Source of the DNA: an uncultured Collinsella sp.
Lineage (GTDB): Bacteria; Actinomycetota; Coriobacteriia; Coriobacteriales; Coriobacteriaceae
Reading direction: 5' to 3'
Length of the DNA: 5,639 nt
NCBI GenBank assembly: GCA_900551625.1
Contig: URWZ01000119.1
Coordinates: 1 to 5,639 of the forward strand
Part shown: piece after piece, positions 1 to 5,616 of the stretch
Layout of the letters: every line of letters starts with the position of its first letter
How positions within the stretch are numbered: the stretch's first letter is position 1
Translations under genes and position numbers: made by a program
Notes under the pieces: model-generated
Database searches by the model: none
The model's input: only the letters and a program-made list of their open reading frames with translations
What the model was told of the DNA's origin: nothing

Positions 1-26
1 CAGCGTCAGATGTGTATAAGAGACAG
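1..26 (+). other. Nextera Read 1 adapter remnant (synthetic)
   Basis: The first 26 bases equal the 3' part of the Illumina Nextera Read 1 transposase adapter: CAGCGTC followed by the 19-base Tn5 mosaic end AGATGTGTATAAGAGACAG. This is library sequence, not genome. Translating it gives the artefact peptide MCIRDS, so any reading frame entering from the left edge is spurious. Genuine sequence starts at 27. Confidence 0.98.
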
Positions 27-659
27 CTATAGGGTTCCTTCGCGGCGAGCCTGCTCCACCTCTTGGAGCGCCTCAGCCGGCGTAAACGAACAGGTGCCGT
101 CACCGAGCTTGACCATCTGTATGTCGTCACCGATATGGACTTCTCCGCCCTGCAGCACGACGCCAAAAATGCCCTCGTGGGGGAAGATGCAGTCGCCGGC
201 GAGATAGTAGATGGCACAGCGGGTGTGGCAGACTTTGCCGATCTGGCTGATTTCGACGAGTACTTCGTTGCCAATCTTGAGCTGCGTGCCCAAGGGGAGT
301 GAGAGCAGGTTGATGCCCTGGGTTGTGAAGTTCTCGCCAAAGTCGCCCTCGTGCACATCGAGCCCGCGCGCCTGCGCCGTCTGGATAGACTCTGCAGCTA
401 AAAAGGAAACCTGGCGGTGCCAATGCCCGGCGTGCGCATCGGAGGCGAGGCCAAACTGCTCGATGACGGTGTCGTGCCCGTCGGCGACGGGTGACTTACG
501 CGTGCCTTTGTGCTCCGACGTGTTGATTGAGACGATGCGGGCAGACCCGTTGTAAGCATCGTTTGCGGTGCGTAGGGGAGCTGTCGTCTGGGCCCGATCC
601 GCAAGTTCGCGCTTTGCGGCGTCAATGATGGGGTTGTTGATCGGATGAGCCTGGGGCAC
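27..659 (-). CDS. MOSC domain-containing protein
   Basis: A 210-residue cytosolic protein of the MOSC family (named after the MOCO sulfurase C-terminal domain), whose members bind or transfer sulfur or molybdenum-cofactor ligands through a conserved cysteine. After a non-conserved N-terminal stretch (about 1-38) come ARIVSINTS (40-48), a LASDAHAG..HRQVS block (71-85), GDFGEN (105-110), and the core GKVCHTRCAIYYLAGDC (141-157) with Cys144, Cys148 and Cys157, followed by HEGIF and LQGGEVHIGD (161-178). This pattern resembles stand-alone MOSC proteins found beside molybdenum-cofactor genes such as moaB/mogA, but no such neighbour is visible here. The start is GTG at 657-659, chosen because a GAAAGG ribosome site lies 6 bases upstream and no better start occurs before the domain. 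The TAG stop (27-29) abuts the adapter, so the gene looks complete but its end sits on the contig edge. The exact substrate is unknown. Confidence 0.9.
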   Translation of the reverse strand: MPQAHPINNPIIDAAKRELADRAQTTAPLRTANDAYNGSARIVSINTSEHKGTRKSPVADGHDTVIEQFGLASDAHAGHWHRQVSFLAAESIQTAQARGLDVHEGDFGENFTTQGINLLSLPLGTQLKIGNEVLVEISQIGKVCHTRCAIYYLAGDCIFPHEGIFGVVLQGGEVHIGDDIQMVKLGDGTCSFTPAEALQEVEQARREGTL

Positions 660-665
660 GGTGCA

Positions 666-671
666 CCTTTC
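666..671 (-). promoter_or_regulatory. Ribosome binding site of the MOSC gene
   Basis: On the minus strand this reads GAAAGG, 6 bases before a GTG codon. It supports the GTG at 657-659 as the start, in a frame with no upstream ATG before the in-frame stop at 714-716. Confidence 0.6.
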
Positions 672-793
672 GACGGGGTGGGCAACATGTTGAATCCTAC
701 AACAACGGTGGGTTCATTGCCCGTTGTCGTACGCCGGTGATTGCCGCCTTCGTGCTGGATAATTACGCCGATTGCCATAGATACGGTGGAGCT

Positions 794-823
794 TTGGGTG
801 CCGGCGGCTCGGCACGCTAAAAT
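794..823 (+). promoter_or_regulatory. Probable promoter of the ligase-racemase operon
   Basis: TAAAAT (818-823) fits a sigma-70 -10 box (one mismatch to TATAAT). TTGGGT (794-799), 18 bases upstream, is a weak -35 candidate. Transcription would start near 830 and leave a leader of about 50 bases. It is placed correctly in the divergent spacer, and the A/T-rich run 817-827 stands out from GC-rich surroundings. The inference is from sequence only, and the -35 match is poor. Confidence 0.4.
798..815. repeat. Perfect inverted repeat inside the putative promoter
   Basis: GTGCCG (798-803) and CGGCAC (810-815) are exact reverse complements separated by 6 bases. The repeat fills the space between the proposed -35 and -10 boxes, the usual place for a repressor operator. 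It lacks a following T-run on either strand, so it is not a good terminator. A 6-base arm in GC-rich DNA can arise by chance, so an operator role is only a suggestion. Confidence 0.3.
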
Positions 824-868
824 AAATCAGTTGCACAAAGACCGCCCGTCGTGTGGGCAGTTCTAGAT

Positions 869-874
869 AGGAAG
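869..874 (+). promoter_or_regulatory. Ribosome binding site of the D-aspartate ligase
   Basis: AGGAAG lies 5 bases before the ATG at 880-882. This is a good Shine-Dalgarno match and fixes the start, in agreement with where similarity to Aslfm begins. Confidence 0.7.
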
Positions 875-879
875 TTTCC

Positions 880-2136
880 ATGGCATTGCAGTTTACAGAG
901 CGCGAGTTTATACCCGTGCTGCTCGGCGGCGATATCAACGCCTATTCGGTGGCGCGCGCCTTCTACGAGGAGTATCAGGTCAAGAGCCTGGTCTTTGGCA
1001 AGTACCAGACCGGCCCCGCGTATCGCAGCCAAATTATCGATTACACGCCCAACGTGGATATCGATACCATGCCGGTCATGATCGAGACCGTCAACGGCAT
1101 TGCACAGGCCAATCCCGATAAGAAGATTATCCTCATGGGCTGCGGCGATAACTACGTCGCGCTTGCCGCACAGGCTCAGGATGCCGGCCAGCTTGCCTCC
1201 AACGTCATCGCGCCCTATGCGCCCTACAGTATGCTCGAGCAGTGCCAGAAGAAGGAGATCTTCTACGAGCTGTGCGAGAAGCACGGTGTACCCTATCCGC
1301 ACACGTTTACCTTTACCATGGCGATGCTCAACGCCCAGGGCGAGGCTTCCGCCGAGGTGCTCGACCAGATCGACTTTCCCTTCCCGATGATTCTGAAGCC
1401 CTCTGACGGCATCATGTGGTGGGAGCACGAGTTCGAGGGCCAGAAGAAGGCCTACGAGATTGCCGATCGCGCCGAGCTGGAGCAGGTCATTCGCGATGTG
1501 TACGCCAGTGGCTACACCGATGACCTCATCTTGCAGGACCGCGTGCCCGGCAACGACGAGTACATGCGCGTGCTCACCAGTTATTCCGACCGCAACGGCA
1601 AGGTTCGCATGATGTGCCTGGGTCACGTGCTGCTCGAGGAGCATCAGCCCCATGGTGTCGGCAACCACGCCTGCATCATCACCGAGCCCAACGACGAGCT
1701 CATGGGTGGCGTGCGCAAGCTGCTTGAGGACCTTAAGTTCACGGGCTTCTCCAACTTCGACGTCAAGTACGACCAACGCGATGGTTCGTTTAAGTTCTTC
1801 GACTTCAACACGCGTCAGGGCCGCAGTAACTACTACGTCACCAACAGCGGCTTTAACGTTGCTAAATACGTGGTGGATGAGTACGTCTATAACCGTCCGT
1901 TTGAGCCGGAATTTGTGACGGCGCAGGACGAGGCGCTGTGGATGGTCGTCCCCATGGGCGTCGTTGACAAGTATGTCAAGGACCCCGAGCTGCGTGCGAA
2001 GGCGCATCGTCTGGCCAAGGAGGGCAAGGCTGCCGATCCTTCGTTTATGAAGGGCGATTTTGTCTTTAACCGCTGGTTGCGCATGTGGCACACCAAGCTG
2101 CGTCACTTTAAGCTGTTCAAGACGTATTACAAGTAG
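880..2136 (+). CDS. ATP-grasp D-aspartate ligase (Aslfm-like), peptidoglycan cross-bridge
   Basis: A 418-residue ATP-grasp carboxylate-amine ligase. As remembered, Enterococcus faecium Aslfm has almost the same length and shares several blocks: REFIPVLLGGDIN (8-20), MGCGDNYV (86-93), FPMILKPSDG (168-177, with nucleotide-binding Lys173), LQDRVPGND (218-226), VRMMCLGHVLLEE (242-254), GFSNFDVKYD (289-298) and FFDFNTRQGRS (306-316). The last block should hold the metal ligands; it has Asp308 where I recall Glu in Aslfm, a conservative change, together with Asn310 and Arg312. Aslfm activates the beta-carboxylate of D-Asp with ATP and joins it to the epsilon-amine of L-Lys in the UDP-MurNAc-pentapeptide, in the cytosol. 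No signal peptide or membrane segment is seen. The next gene is an aspartate racemase, which would supply the D-Asp. The acceptor here could be Lys or Orn, depending on the host wall. Function comes from remembered similarity, not a search. Confidence 0.88.
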   Translation: MALQFTEREFIPVLLGGDINAYSVARAFYEEYQVKSLVFGKYQTGPAYRSQIIDYTPNVDIDTMPVMIETVNGIAQANPDKKIILMGCGDNYVALAAQAQDAGQLASNVIAPYAPYSMLEQCQKKEIFYELCEKHGVPYPHTFTFTMAMLNAQGEASAEVLDQIDFPFPMILKPSDGIMWWEHEFEGQKKAYEIADRAELEQVIRDVYASGYTDDLILQDRVPGNDEYMRVLTSYSDRNGKVRMMCLGHVLLEEHQPHGVGNHACIITEPNDELMGGVRKLLEDLKFTGFSNFDVKYDQRDGSFKFFDFNTRQGRSNYYVTNSGFNVAKYVVDEYVYNRPFEPEFVTAQDEALWMVVPMGVVDKYVKDPELRAKAHRLAKEGKAADPSFMKGDFVFNRWLRMWHTKLRHFKLFKTYYK

Positions 2137-2145
2137 ATGAGCGCG

Positions 2146-2175
2146 GCGCCCGCCCGGTTTGCATCGGACGGGCGC
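2146..2175. repeat. GC-rich hairpin between ligase and racemase genes
   Basis: GCGCCCG (2146-2152) pairs with CGGGCGC (2169-2175). After one C/A mismatch, CCG (2154-2156) pairs with CGG (2165-2167), closing an 8-base loop. It begins 10 bases after the ligase stop. What follows is GGGTATGATACG, not a T-run, so it is not a classic intrinsic terminator. It could stabilise the upstream mRNA end or act as a weak attenuator. It also shows that the in-frame ATG at 2137 is an unlikely start for the next gene. Confidence 0.5.
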
Positions 2176-2178
2176 GGG

Positions 2179-2184
2179 TATGAT
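2179..2184 (+). promoter_or_regulatory. Possible internal -10 box for the racemase
   Basis: TATGAT matches a -10 box with one mismatch and lies 42 bases before the racemase ATG. The only -35-like element is TTTGCA (2158-2163), with a short 15-base spacer inside the hairpin loop. A separate promoter for the racemase is therefore possible but weakly supported. Read-through from the ligase promoter remains the simpler reading. Confidence 0.25.
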
Positions 2185-2208
2185 ACGCGCAATTGCGTGG
2201 GCGTCACC

Positions 2209-2215
2209 AAGGAGG
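2209..2215 (+). promoter_or_regulatory. Strong ribosome binding site deciding the racemase start
   Basis: AAGGAGG lies 5 bases before the ATG at 2221-2223, close to a perfect Shine-Dalgarno sequence. It selects this ATG over the in-frame ATG at 2137, which has no comparable site. Confidence 0.85.
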
Positions 2216-2220
2216 CGGCG

Positions 2221-2967
2221 ATGGAAAAGCTGGGAGTTATCGGCGGCATGGGCGCTGAGGCCACGTCGTATTACTACGACCAGGTCGTGCGTCATACGGC
2301 TGCTACCTGTGATCAGGAGCATATCGACATGGTGGTACTTTCCAAGTCGACCATGCCCGACCGTACGCTGGCCATCAAGACCGGCGAGCATGCCGAGCTG
2401 CTGGCGACCATGAAGGAATGTGCACGGGCGCTCGAGGGACTGGGCTGTGCTCATATCGCCATTCCCTGCAACACGTCGCACTACTTCTACGACCAGATTC
2501 AGTCGTTCACCAAGGTGCCGATTATCCACATGCCGCGCGAGTCGGTGCGCTATGCCCTGGCGGGCGCGGTGATGGGGGAGTGCGAGTTCGATCCCAACCT
2601 GAGCATGCCGTCCGAGCCGGTGCGCAAGATCGGCATCATGGGCACCGACGGCACCGTGGGTGCCGGCGTCTACGGGCGCGAGTGCGAGGCCGCGGGCGTC
2701 GAGGTCGTCTATCCCAGCGAGAAGCGCCAGGCCGACGTGATGTCGCTGATTTATGATGACGTGAAGGCCGGACGCGAGCCCGATATGGACAAGTTTGACC
2801 GCGTGATGTGGGAGTTCGCCCGCAGCGGCTGCGACCGCGTCATTCTGGCCTGCACCGAGCTCTCGGTGCTGAAAAAGTACCGAGAGATGCCCGAGATTAC
2901 CCTTGACGCCATGGACGTCCTGGTGCGCGAATCCATCATCCGCAGCGGCGCCCCCTACCGCCTGTAG
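2221..2967 (+). CDS. Aspartate racemase (Asp/Glu racemase family)
   Basis: A 248-residue PLP-independent racemase that interconverts L- and D-aspartate by a two-base, two-cysteine mechanism. The N-terminal MEKLGVIGGMGAEAT (1-15) is the aspartate-racemase signature; glutamate racemases usually begin with a GVFDSG-type motif. Both catalytic cysteines are present: Cys83 in AIPCNTSH (80-87) and Cys211 in LACTELS (209-215). KIGIMGTDGTV (136-146) opens the second half of the pseudo-symmetric fold. Residues about 118-134 look like a short extra loop before it. The ATG at 2221 is chosen because of the AAGGAGG site and because the family motif starts right there. The longer frame from 2137 adds 28 residues with no family similarity, running through a hairpin. 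Its place 84 bases after a D-Asp ligase gene strongly suggests that it feeds D-Asp to that enzyme. Substrate specificity is inferred; a broad-specificity amino-acid racemase is the main alternative. Confidence 0.9.
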   Translation: MEKLGVIGGMGAEATSYYYDQVVRHTAATCDQEHIDMVVLSKSTMPDRTLAIKTGEHAELLATMKECARALEGLGCAHIAIPCNTSHYFYDQIQSFTKVPIIHMPRESVRYALAGAVMGECEFDPNLSMPSEPVRKIGIMGTDGTVGAGVYGRECEAAGVEVVYPSEKRQADVMSLIYDDVKAGREPDMDKFDRVMWEFARSGCDRVILACTELSVLKKYREMPEITLDAMDVLVRESIIRSGAPYRL

Positions 2968-2973
2968 CCCTCG

Positions 2974-3011
2974 ACCTGCCAAAAAGGGACAGGTTTATTT
3001 TGGTAGGTTTT
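2974..3011 (+). terminator. Intrinsic terminator T1 of the ligase-racemase operon
   Basis: ACCTGCCAAAA (2974-2984) pairs with TTTTGGTAGGT (2998-3008) as an 11-bp stem with one G-U pair and a 13-base loop, and TTTT (3008-3011) overlaps and follows the stem end. It starts 7 bases after the racemase stop. An alternative stem is possible between ACCTG (2974-2978) and CAGGT (2990-2994), which would exclude the first. On the minus strand no T-run follows, so it should act mainly on plus-strand transcripts. Confidence 0.65.
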
Positions 3012-3026
3012 ATCTGGGGGAACAGT

Positions 3027-3063
3027 AAGGCCTCGACTCGTTTGGTGCGAGCCGAGGCCTTTT
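3027..3063 (+). terminator. Intrinsic terminator T2, possibly bidirectional
   Basis: AAGGCCTCG (3027-3035) pairs perfectly with CGAGGCCTT (3053-3061). After an A/C mismatch, CTCG (3037-3040) pairs with CGAG (3048-3051), leaving a 7-base loop. TTTT (3060-3063) then GAATTT follow on the plus strand. The hairpin lies between convergent genes, 28 bases beyond the stop of the T component on the minus strand, so it may also end that transcript. Its minus-strand tail is T-poor, so termination in that direction is less certain. Confidence 0.8.
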
Positions 3064-3091
3064 GAATTTATCGGTTGCCGGTGGCGATGGG

Positions 3092-3838
3092 TTAGAACAG
3101 GAAGCCGAGGACAATGAGGGCAATGCTAACAATAAGCATGGCAATGTCCTGGCCCTTGATGGGGTAGCGCTTGTACGAGCTCGCGCGCGTGCGCAGGTAG
3201 AAGCCGCGCTGCTCGGCCGCCAAGGCCGTGGCATCGGTTTTACCCACGCTCGAGATCAGTAGCGGCACGCACAACGGCAGCATGAGCTGAAGCTTCTTGA
3301 TGGGGTTCTTGGTGTCATACTCGATGCCGCGTGCGGTCTGCGCCTCCATGATGGCGTTCATCTCCTGGCCAAACACTGGCACAAAGCGCAGCGCCGTGGT
3401 AAAGGTGAAGGCGTAACGATACGGAACGTGCAGCACCTCGACGCAGGCGTTGGCAAGGTCGTTGAGCTTGGTCACCATGAGCATCAGAATAAGCGGTAGC
3501 GCCACGCCCAGCAGACGCAGACAGGCCTTTGTTCCGGTGATGAGGCCTTCATCGGTGACAAAGCTCCACACCACGTTGCCATCGCGCATAAAAGCCAGCT
3601 GCAGCACCAGCATGATGAGCGCGAGTGGAATCAGTAGCTTGAGCAGCGCGAGCAGGCGGTCGACGACGCCGGCGTAGGCTCCCAGCGCGAGCGTGAGTGC
3701 CAGAAAGCCCAGCAGTGCCACATAGGTGTCGGACAAGAAAATGCCGATGATGATGGCGGCGGCGAGGCCCAGTTTGATGACGGGGTTCAGGCGGTGTAGC
3801 AGCGTGTCGCCCGGCATGTAGTCGATGACGTTAACCAC
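3092..3838 (-). CDS. ECF transporter transmembrane component (EcfT family)
   Basis: A 248-residue integral membrane protein, the T (scaffold) component of an energy-coupling factor importer, which links the ATPases to a substrate-binding S protein. Family signs are YMPGDTLLHRLNPVIKL (7-23) at the N-terminus, hydrophobic segments near 21-34, 38-56, 66-84, 107-123, 183-197 and 231-247, and the cytoplasmic coupling helices with ARG (169-171) and a variant second motif EQRG (209-212, usually closer to ARG). These motifs dock into grooves of the two ATPase domains. The start is GTG at 3836-3838, 8 bases inside the ATPase gene, with GAGGAG 10 bases upstream. A longer frame from a GTG at 3881-3883 would add 15 residues and overlap by 53 bases, without family support or a good ribosome site. 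It follows the fused ATPase, so the two form one importer. The substrate is not predictable without the S component. Confidence 0.88.
   Translation of the reverse strand: MVNVIDYMPGDTLLHRLNPVIKLGLAAAIIIGIFLSDTYVALLGFLALTLALGAYAGVVDRLLALLKLLIPLALIMLVLQLAFMRDGNVVWSFVTDEGLITGTKACLRLLGVALPLILMLMVTKLNDLANACVEVLHVPYRYAFTFTTALRFVPVFGQEMNAIMEAQTARGIEYDTKNPIKKLQLMLPLCVPLLISSVGKTDATALAAEQRGFYLRTRASSYKRYPIKGQDIAMLIVSIALIVLGFLF
3831..3838 (-). other. 8-base gene overlap, likely translational coupling
   Basis: On the minus strand the bases read GTGGTTAA. GTG starts the T component and TAA ends the ATPase in another frame. Such an overlap usually lets terminating ribosomes restart, helping to fix the ratio of the two subunits. 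It depends on the GTG being the true start. Confidence 0.6.
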
Positions 3839-5582
3839 GGCGGACCATCTCCTCGGTAATGCGAACGATATCAGTGACCTCACTCACCTGCGTAAAGGCG
3901 GGCGAGACGGTGGATGCCAGACGGCGCGAGAGTTCGATGACCTGGGGCGGCTCAACGTAGGCACGCTGCATGAGTTCGATGTTCGAGAACAGCTCGTGCG
4001 TGCGGCCGCGGTCGAGGATGCGACCGTTGGCCATCACCACGATGCGCTCGGCAAAGTCGGAAACGACTTCCATGTCGTGACAGACCATGATGACGGCGCA
4101 ACCGCGCTCTGCCATGGTGCGCACCGTTTCCATCACGGTCATGCACTCGCGGTAGTCCAGGCCGCTCGTGGGTTCGTCGAGCACCACGATCTTGGGCTCG
4201 ATCACCACAACGGAGGCCAGCGCCACCATCTGGCGTTGGCCGCGCGACAGTGAGAACGGTGCCTCGTCGGCGGGCAGACCAAAGCGGTCGATGACCAGCT
4301 GGGCGCGACGCAGGGCTTCGGCGCGGTCGATGCCGGCAAGTTCTAGACCAAAGGCGACCTCGTCGAACACGGTGTCTTTGCAGATTTGGCGGTCGGGGTT
4401 CTGGAAAAGCGTTGCCACTTCGTGTGCGATGCGGCTCGTGGGAACCGATGCCGTGTCCAAGCCCGTAACGCGTACGCTGCCCGATGCGGGCTTGAGCAAA
4501 CCCGTGAGCAGTTTGGTGAGCGTGGTTTTGCCGGCTCCGTTTTGGCCGACAATGCCCACGAGCTCGCCGGGGTAGAGCGTCAAGTTGAGGTCGTGGACGG
4601 CGGCGCCTCCATGGGGGTAAGAAAACTCGACATGGTCAAAGGTGAGCACCGGCTCGGCGTCTTTCGCATGCGGGCGCAGCGACGGCGCGTGCGGGGAGCC
4701 TGCGGGCGCCTGGGTATCGCTTGTCGCACGGTCGGGGTCGACGATTTCCGTGATCAGGCGTTCTGCCTCGTCGACATCCAGACAGGGCGTGCCGCTTACC
4801 AAGCCATCGGCCTCGAGACTGTTGAAGATGCGCGTGACGCGCGGACAATCGACGCCGATGGTGCGAAGCTCGTCGGTGCGTGCGAAGACCTCGTGCGGCT
4901 CACCTTGCAGCGCGATCTGGCCGTGATCGAGCACCAACACACGGTTGCAGTACTCCGAAAGCAGAGCGACCTTTTGCTCAACGACGACGATGGTGATGCC
5001 GAGCGCGCGGTTTGCCTCGCGCAGCGTCTCGAAGACCAAGGTGGAACTGGCGGGGTCGAGTGCTGCGGTTGGCTCATCGAGCACTAAGACGCGCGGACGC
5101 ATGGCGAGGATGGCGGCGATAGCTACCTTTTGCTTTTGACCGCCCGAGAGGGTGGCGATCTCGCGGTCGCGCAGGTCGCTAATGCCGACGGTCTTAAGCG
5201 TCTCGCTCACGTGCTGCTCGATCTGGTCGTGCGGAACGCCAAAGTTCTCGAGACCAAAGAGCATCTCATCCTCAACGACCGAAGCGACCATCTGCGTGTC
5301 AATGTCCTGCAGCACGCTACCGACGATCTGCGATATGTCGGTGAGCGAGACCTCGCAGGTGTCGTGGCCGTCAACTAACACGGAGCCATAAAAGGCGCCG
5401 GTGTAGTGGTGAGGCACGGCGCCCGACAGACAGGCGGCAAGTGTGGACTTACCGGCGCCCGAGGGCCCGATGATGCCGATGAAATCTCCCTTGTTCACGC
5501 TGAGCGAAACGTGGCTGAGCGCCTGCTCGGTTTGCGTGCCATAGGAGAACGAGACATCGTCGACGTTGATGATCGTTTCCAT
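3831..5582 (-). CDS. Fused two-domain ECF transporter ATPase (EcfA1-EcfA2 type)
   Basis: A 583-residue cytosolic protein with two ABC ATPase domains in one chain, replacing the usual EcfA/EcfA' pair. Domain 1: Walker A GPSGAGKS (39-46), Q-loop Gln92, signature LSGGQKQ (145-151), Walker B VLVLDEP (165-171, catalytic Glu170), D-loop ALD (174-176). Its switch position is Gln203 in VVEQK where His is normal. Domain 2: Walker A GQNGAGKT (346-353), Q-loop Gln394, signature LSRGQRQ (445-451), Walker B IVVLDEP (465-471, Glu470), switch His502. A hydrophilic linker (about 250-310, Ala/Pro-rich near 286-305) joins them, and a charged tail (about 540-583) follows. In the head-to-tail ABC arrangement, Gln203 and the LSRGQ signature fall in the same composite ATP site, leaving one canonical site. 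The ATG at 5580-5582 is backed by GAAAGG 5 bases upstream. It powers uptake with the T component just downstream; the S component is not in the window. Confidence 0.92.
   Translation of the reverse strand: METIINVDDVSFSYGTQTEQALSHVSLSVNKGDFIGIIGPSGAGKSTLAACLSGAVPHHYTGAFYGSVLVDGHDTCEVSLTDISQIVGSVLQDIDTQMVASVVEDEMLFGLENFGVPHDQIEQHVSETLKTVGISDLRDREIATLSGGQKQKVAIAAILAMRPRVLVLDEPTAALDPASSTLVFETLREANRALGITIVVVEQKVALLSEYCNRVLVLDHGQIALQGEPHEVFARTDELRTIGVDCPRVTRIFNSLEADGLVSGTPCLDVDEAERLITEIVDPDRATSDTQAPAGSPHAPSLRPHAKDAEPVLTFDHVEFSYPHGGAAVHDLNLTLYPGELVGIVGQNGAGKTTLTKLLTGLLKPASGSVRVTGLDTASVPTSRIAHEVATLFQNPDRQICKDTVFDEVAFGLELAGIDRAEALRRAQLVIDRFGLPADEAPFSLSRGQRQMVALASVVVIEPKIVVLDEPTSGLDYRECMTVMETVRTMAERGCAVIMVCHDMEVVSDFAERIVVMANGRILDRGRTHELFSNIELMQRAYVEPPQVIELSRRLASTVSPAFTQVSEVTDIVRITEEMVRRG
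3849..3854 (-). promoter_or_regulatory. Ribosome binding site of the T component, inside the ATPase gene
   Basis: GAGGAG on the minus strand, 10 bases before the GTG at 3836-3838. The spacing is slightly long but the match is good, and it supports the shorter start for the T component. Confidence 0.5.
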
Positions 5583-5587
5583 GGATA

Positions 5588-5593
5588 CCTTTC
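5588..5593 (-). promoter_or_regulatory. Ribosome binding site of the fused ATPase
   Basis: GAAAGG on the minus strand, 5 bases before the ATG at 5580-5582. It is the same hexamer as in front of the MOSC gene, and it decides the start. Confidence 0.65.
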
Positions 5594-5597
5594 ATAG

Positions 5598-5616
5598 TCA
5601 TCGGACGTTCTTGAAC
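5598..5616 (-). CDS. Possible last codons of an upstream gene (cut by contig end)
   Basis: Between the adapter and the ATPase ribosome site, one minus-strand frame reads F-K-N-V-R then TGA (5598-5600), with a second in-frame TGA at 5592-5594. This would fit the tail of a gene ending 15 bases before the ATPase start, as expected for an operon whose first gene encodes the S component. Five codons cannot prove a gene, and another frame here is open, so this is a pointer only. Confidence 0.2.

Noticed and set aside
10..207. Plus-strand frame starting with MCIRDS
   Set aside because: Its start codon is inside the Nextera adapter and the rest is antisense to the MOSC gene.
683..692. Perfect 10-base palindrome CAACATGTTG upstream of the MOSC gene
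   Set aside because: It is short, occurs once, and is not aligned with any convincing promoter element. It could be a chance event, so it is not called an operator.
660..879. Small gene or riboswitch in the divergent spacer
   Set aside because: Short frames here have no ribosome site or recognisable product, and no known riboswitch core or conserved RNA fold could be recognised by eye. I also found no convincing -35/-10 pair for the MOSC gene.
2146..2175. Intrinsic terminator after the ligase gene
   Set aside because: The stem is good but no T-run follows on the plus strand, so it is listed as a hairpin only.
817..2982. A 721-codon open frame on the minus strand, longer than any other frame in the window
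   Set aside because: It lies antisense to the ligase and racemase, both of which have clear family motifs and ribosome sites. Its product is a low-complexity-like mix rich in His, Val, Ala and Leu with no recognisable domain, as expected when a GC-rich gene is read on the opposite strand. It also runs through both the operon spacer and the ligase leader.
4386..5087. A 233-codon plus-strand frame inside the ATPase gene
   Set aside because: It is antisense to a well-supported two-domain ABC ATPase and shows no domain of its own. It is a codon-bias shadow, as are the shorter plus-strand frames at 3825-4253, 4168-4575 and 5130-5378.
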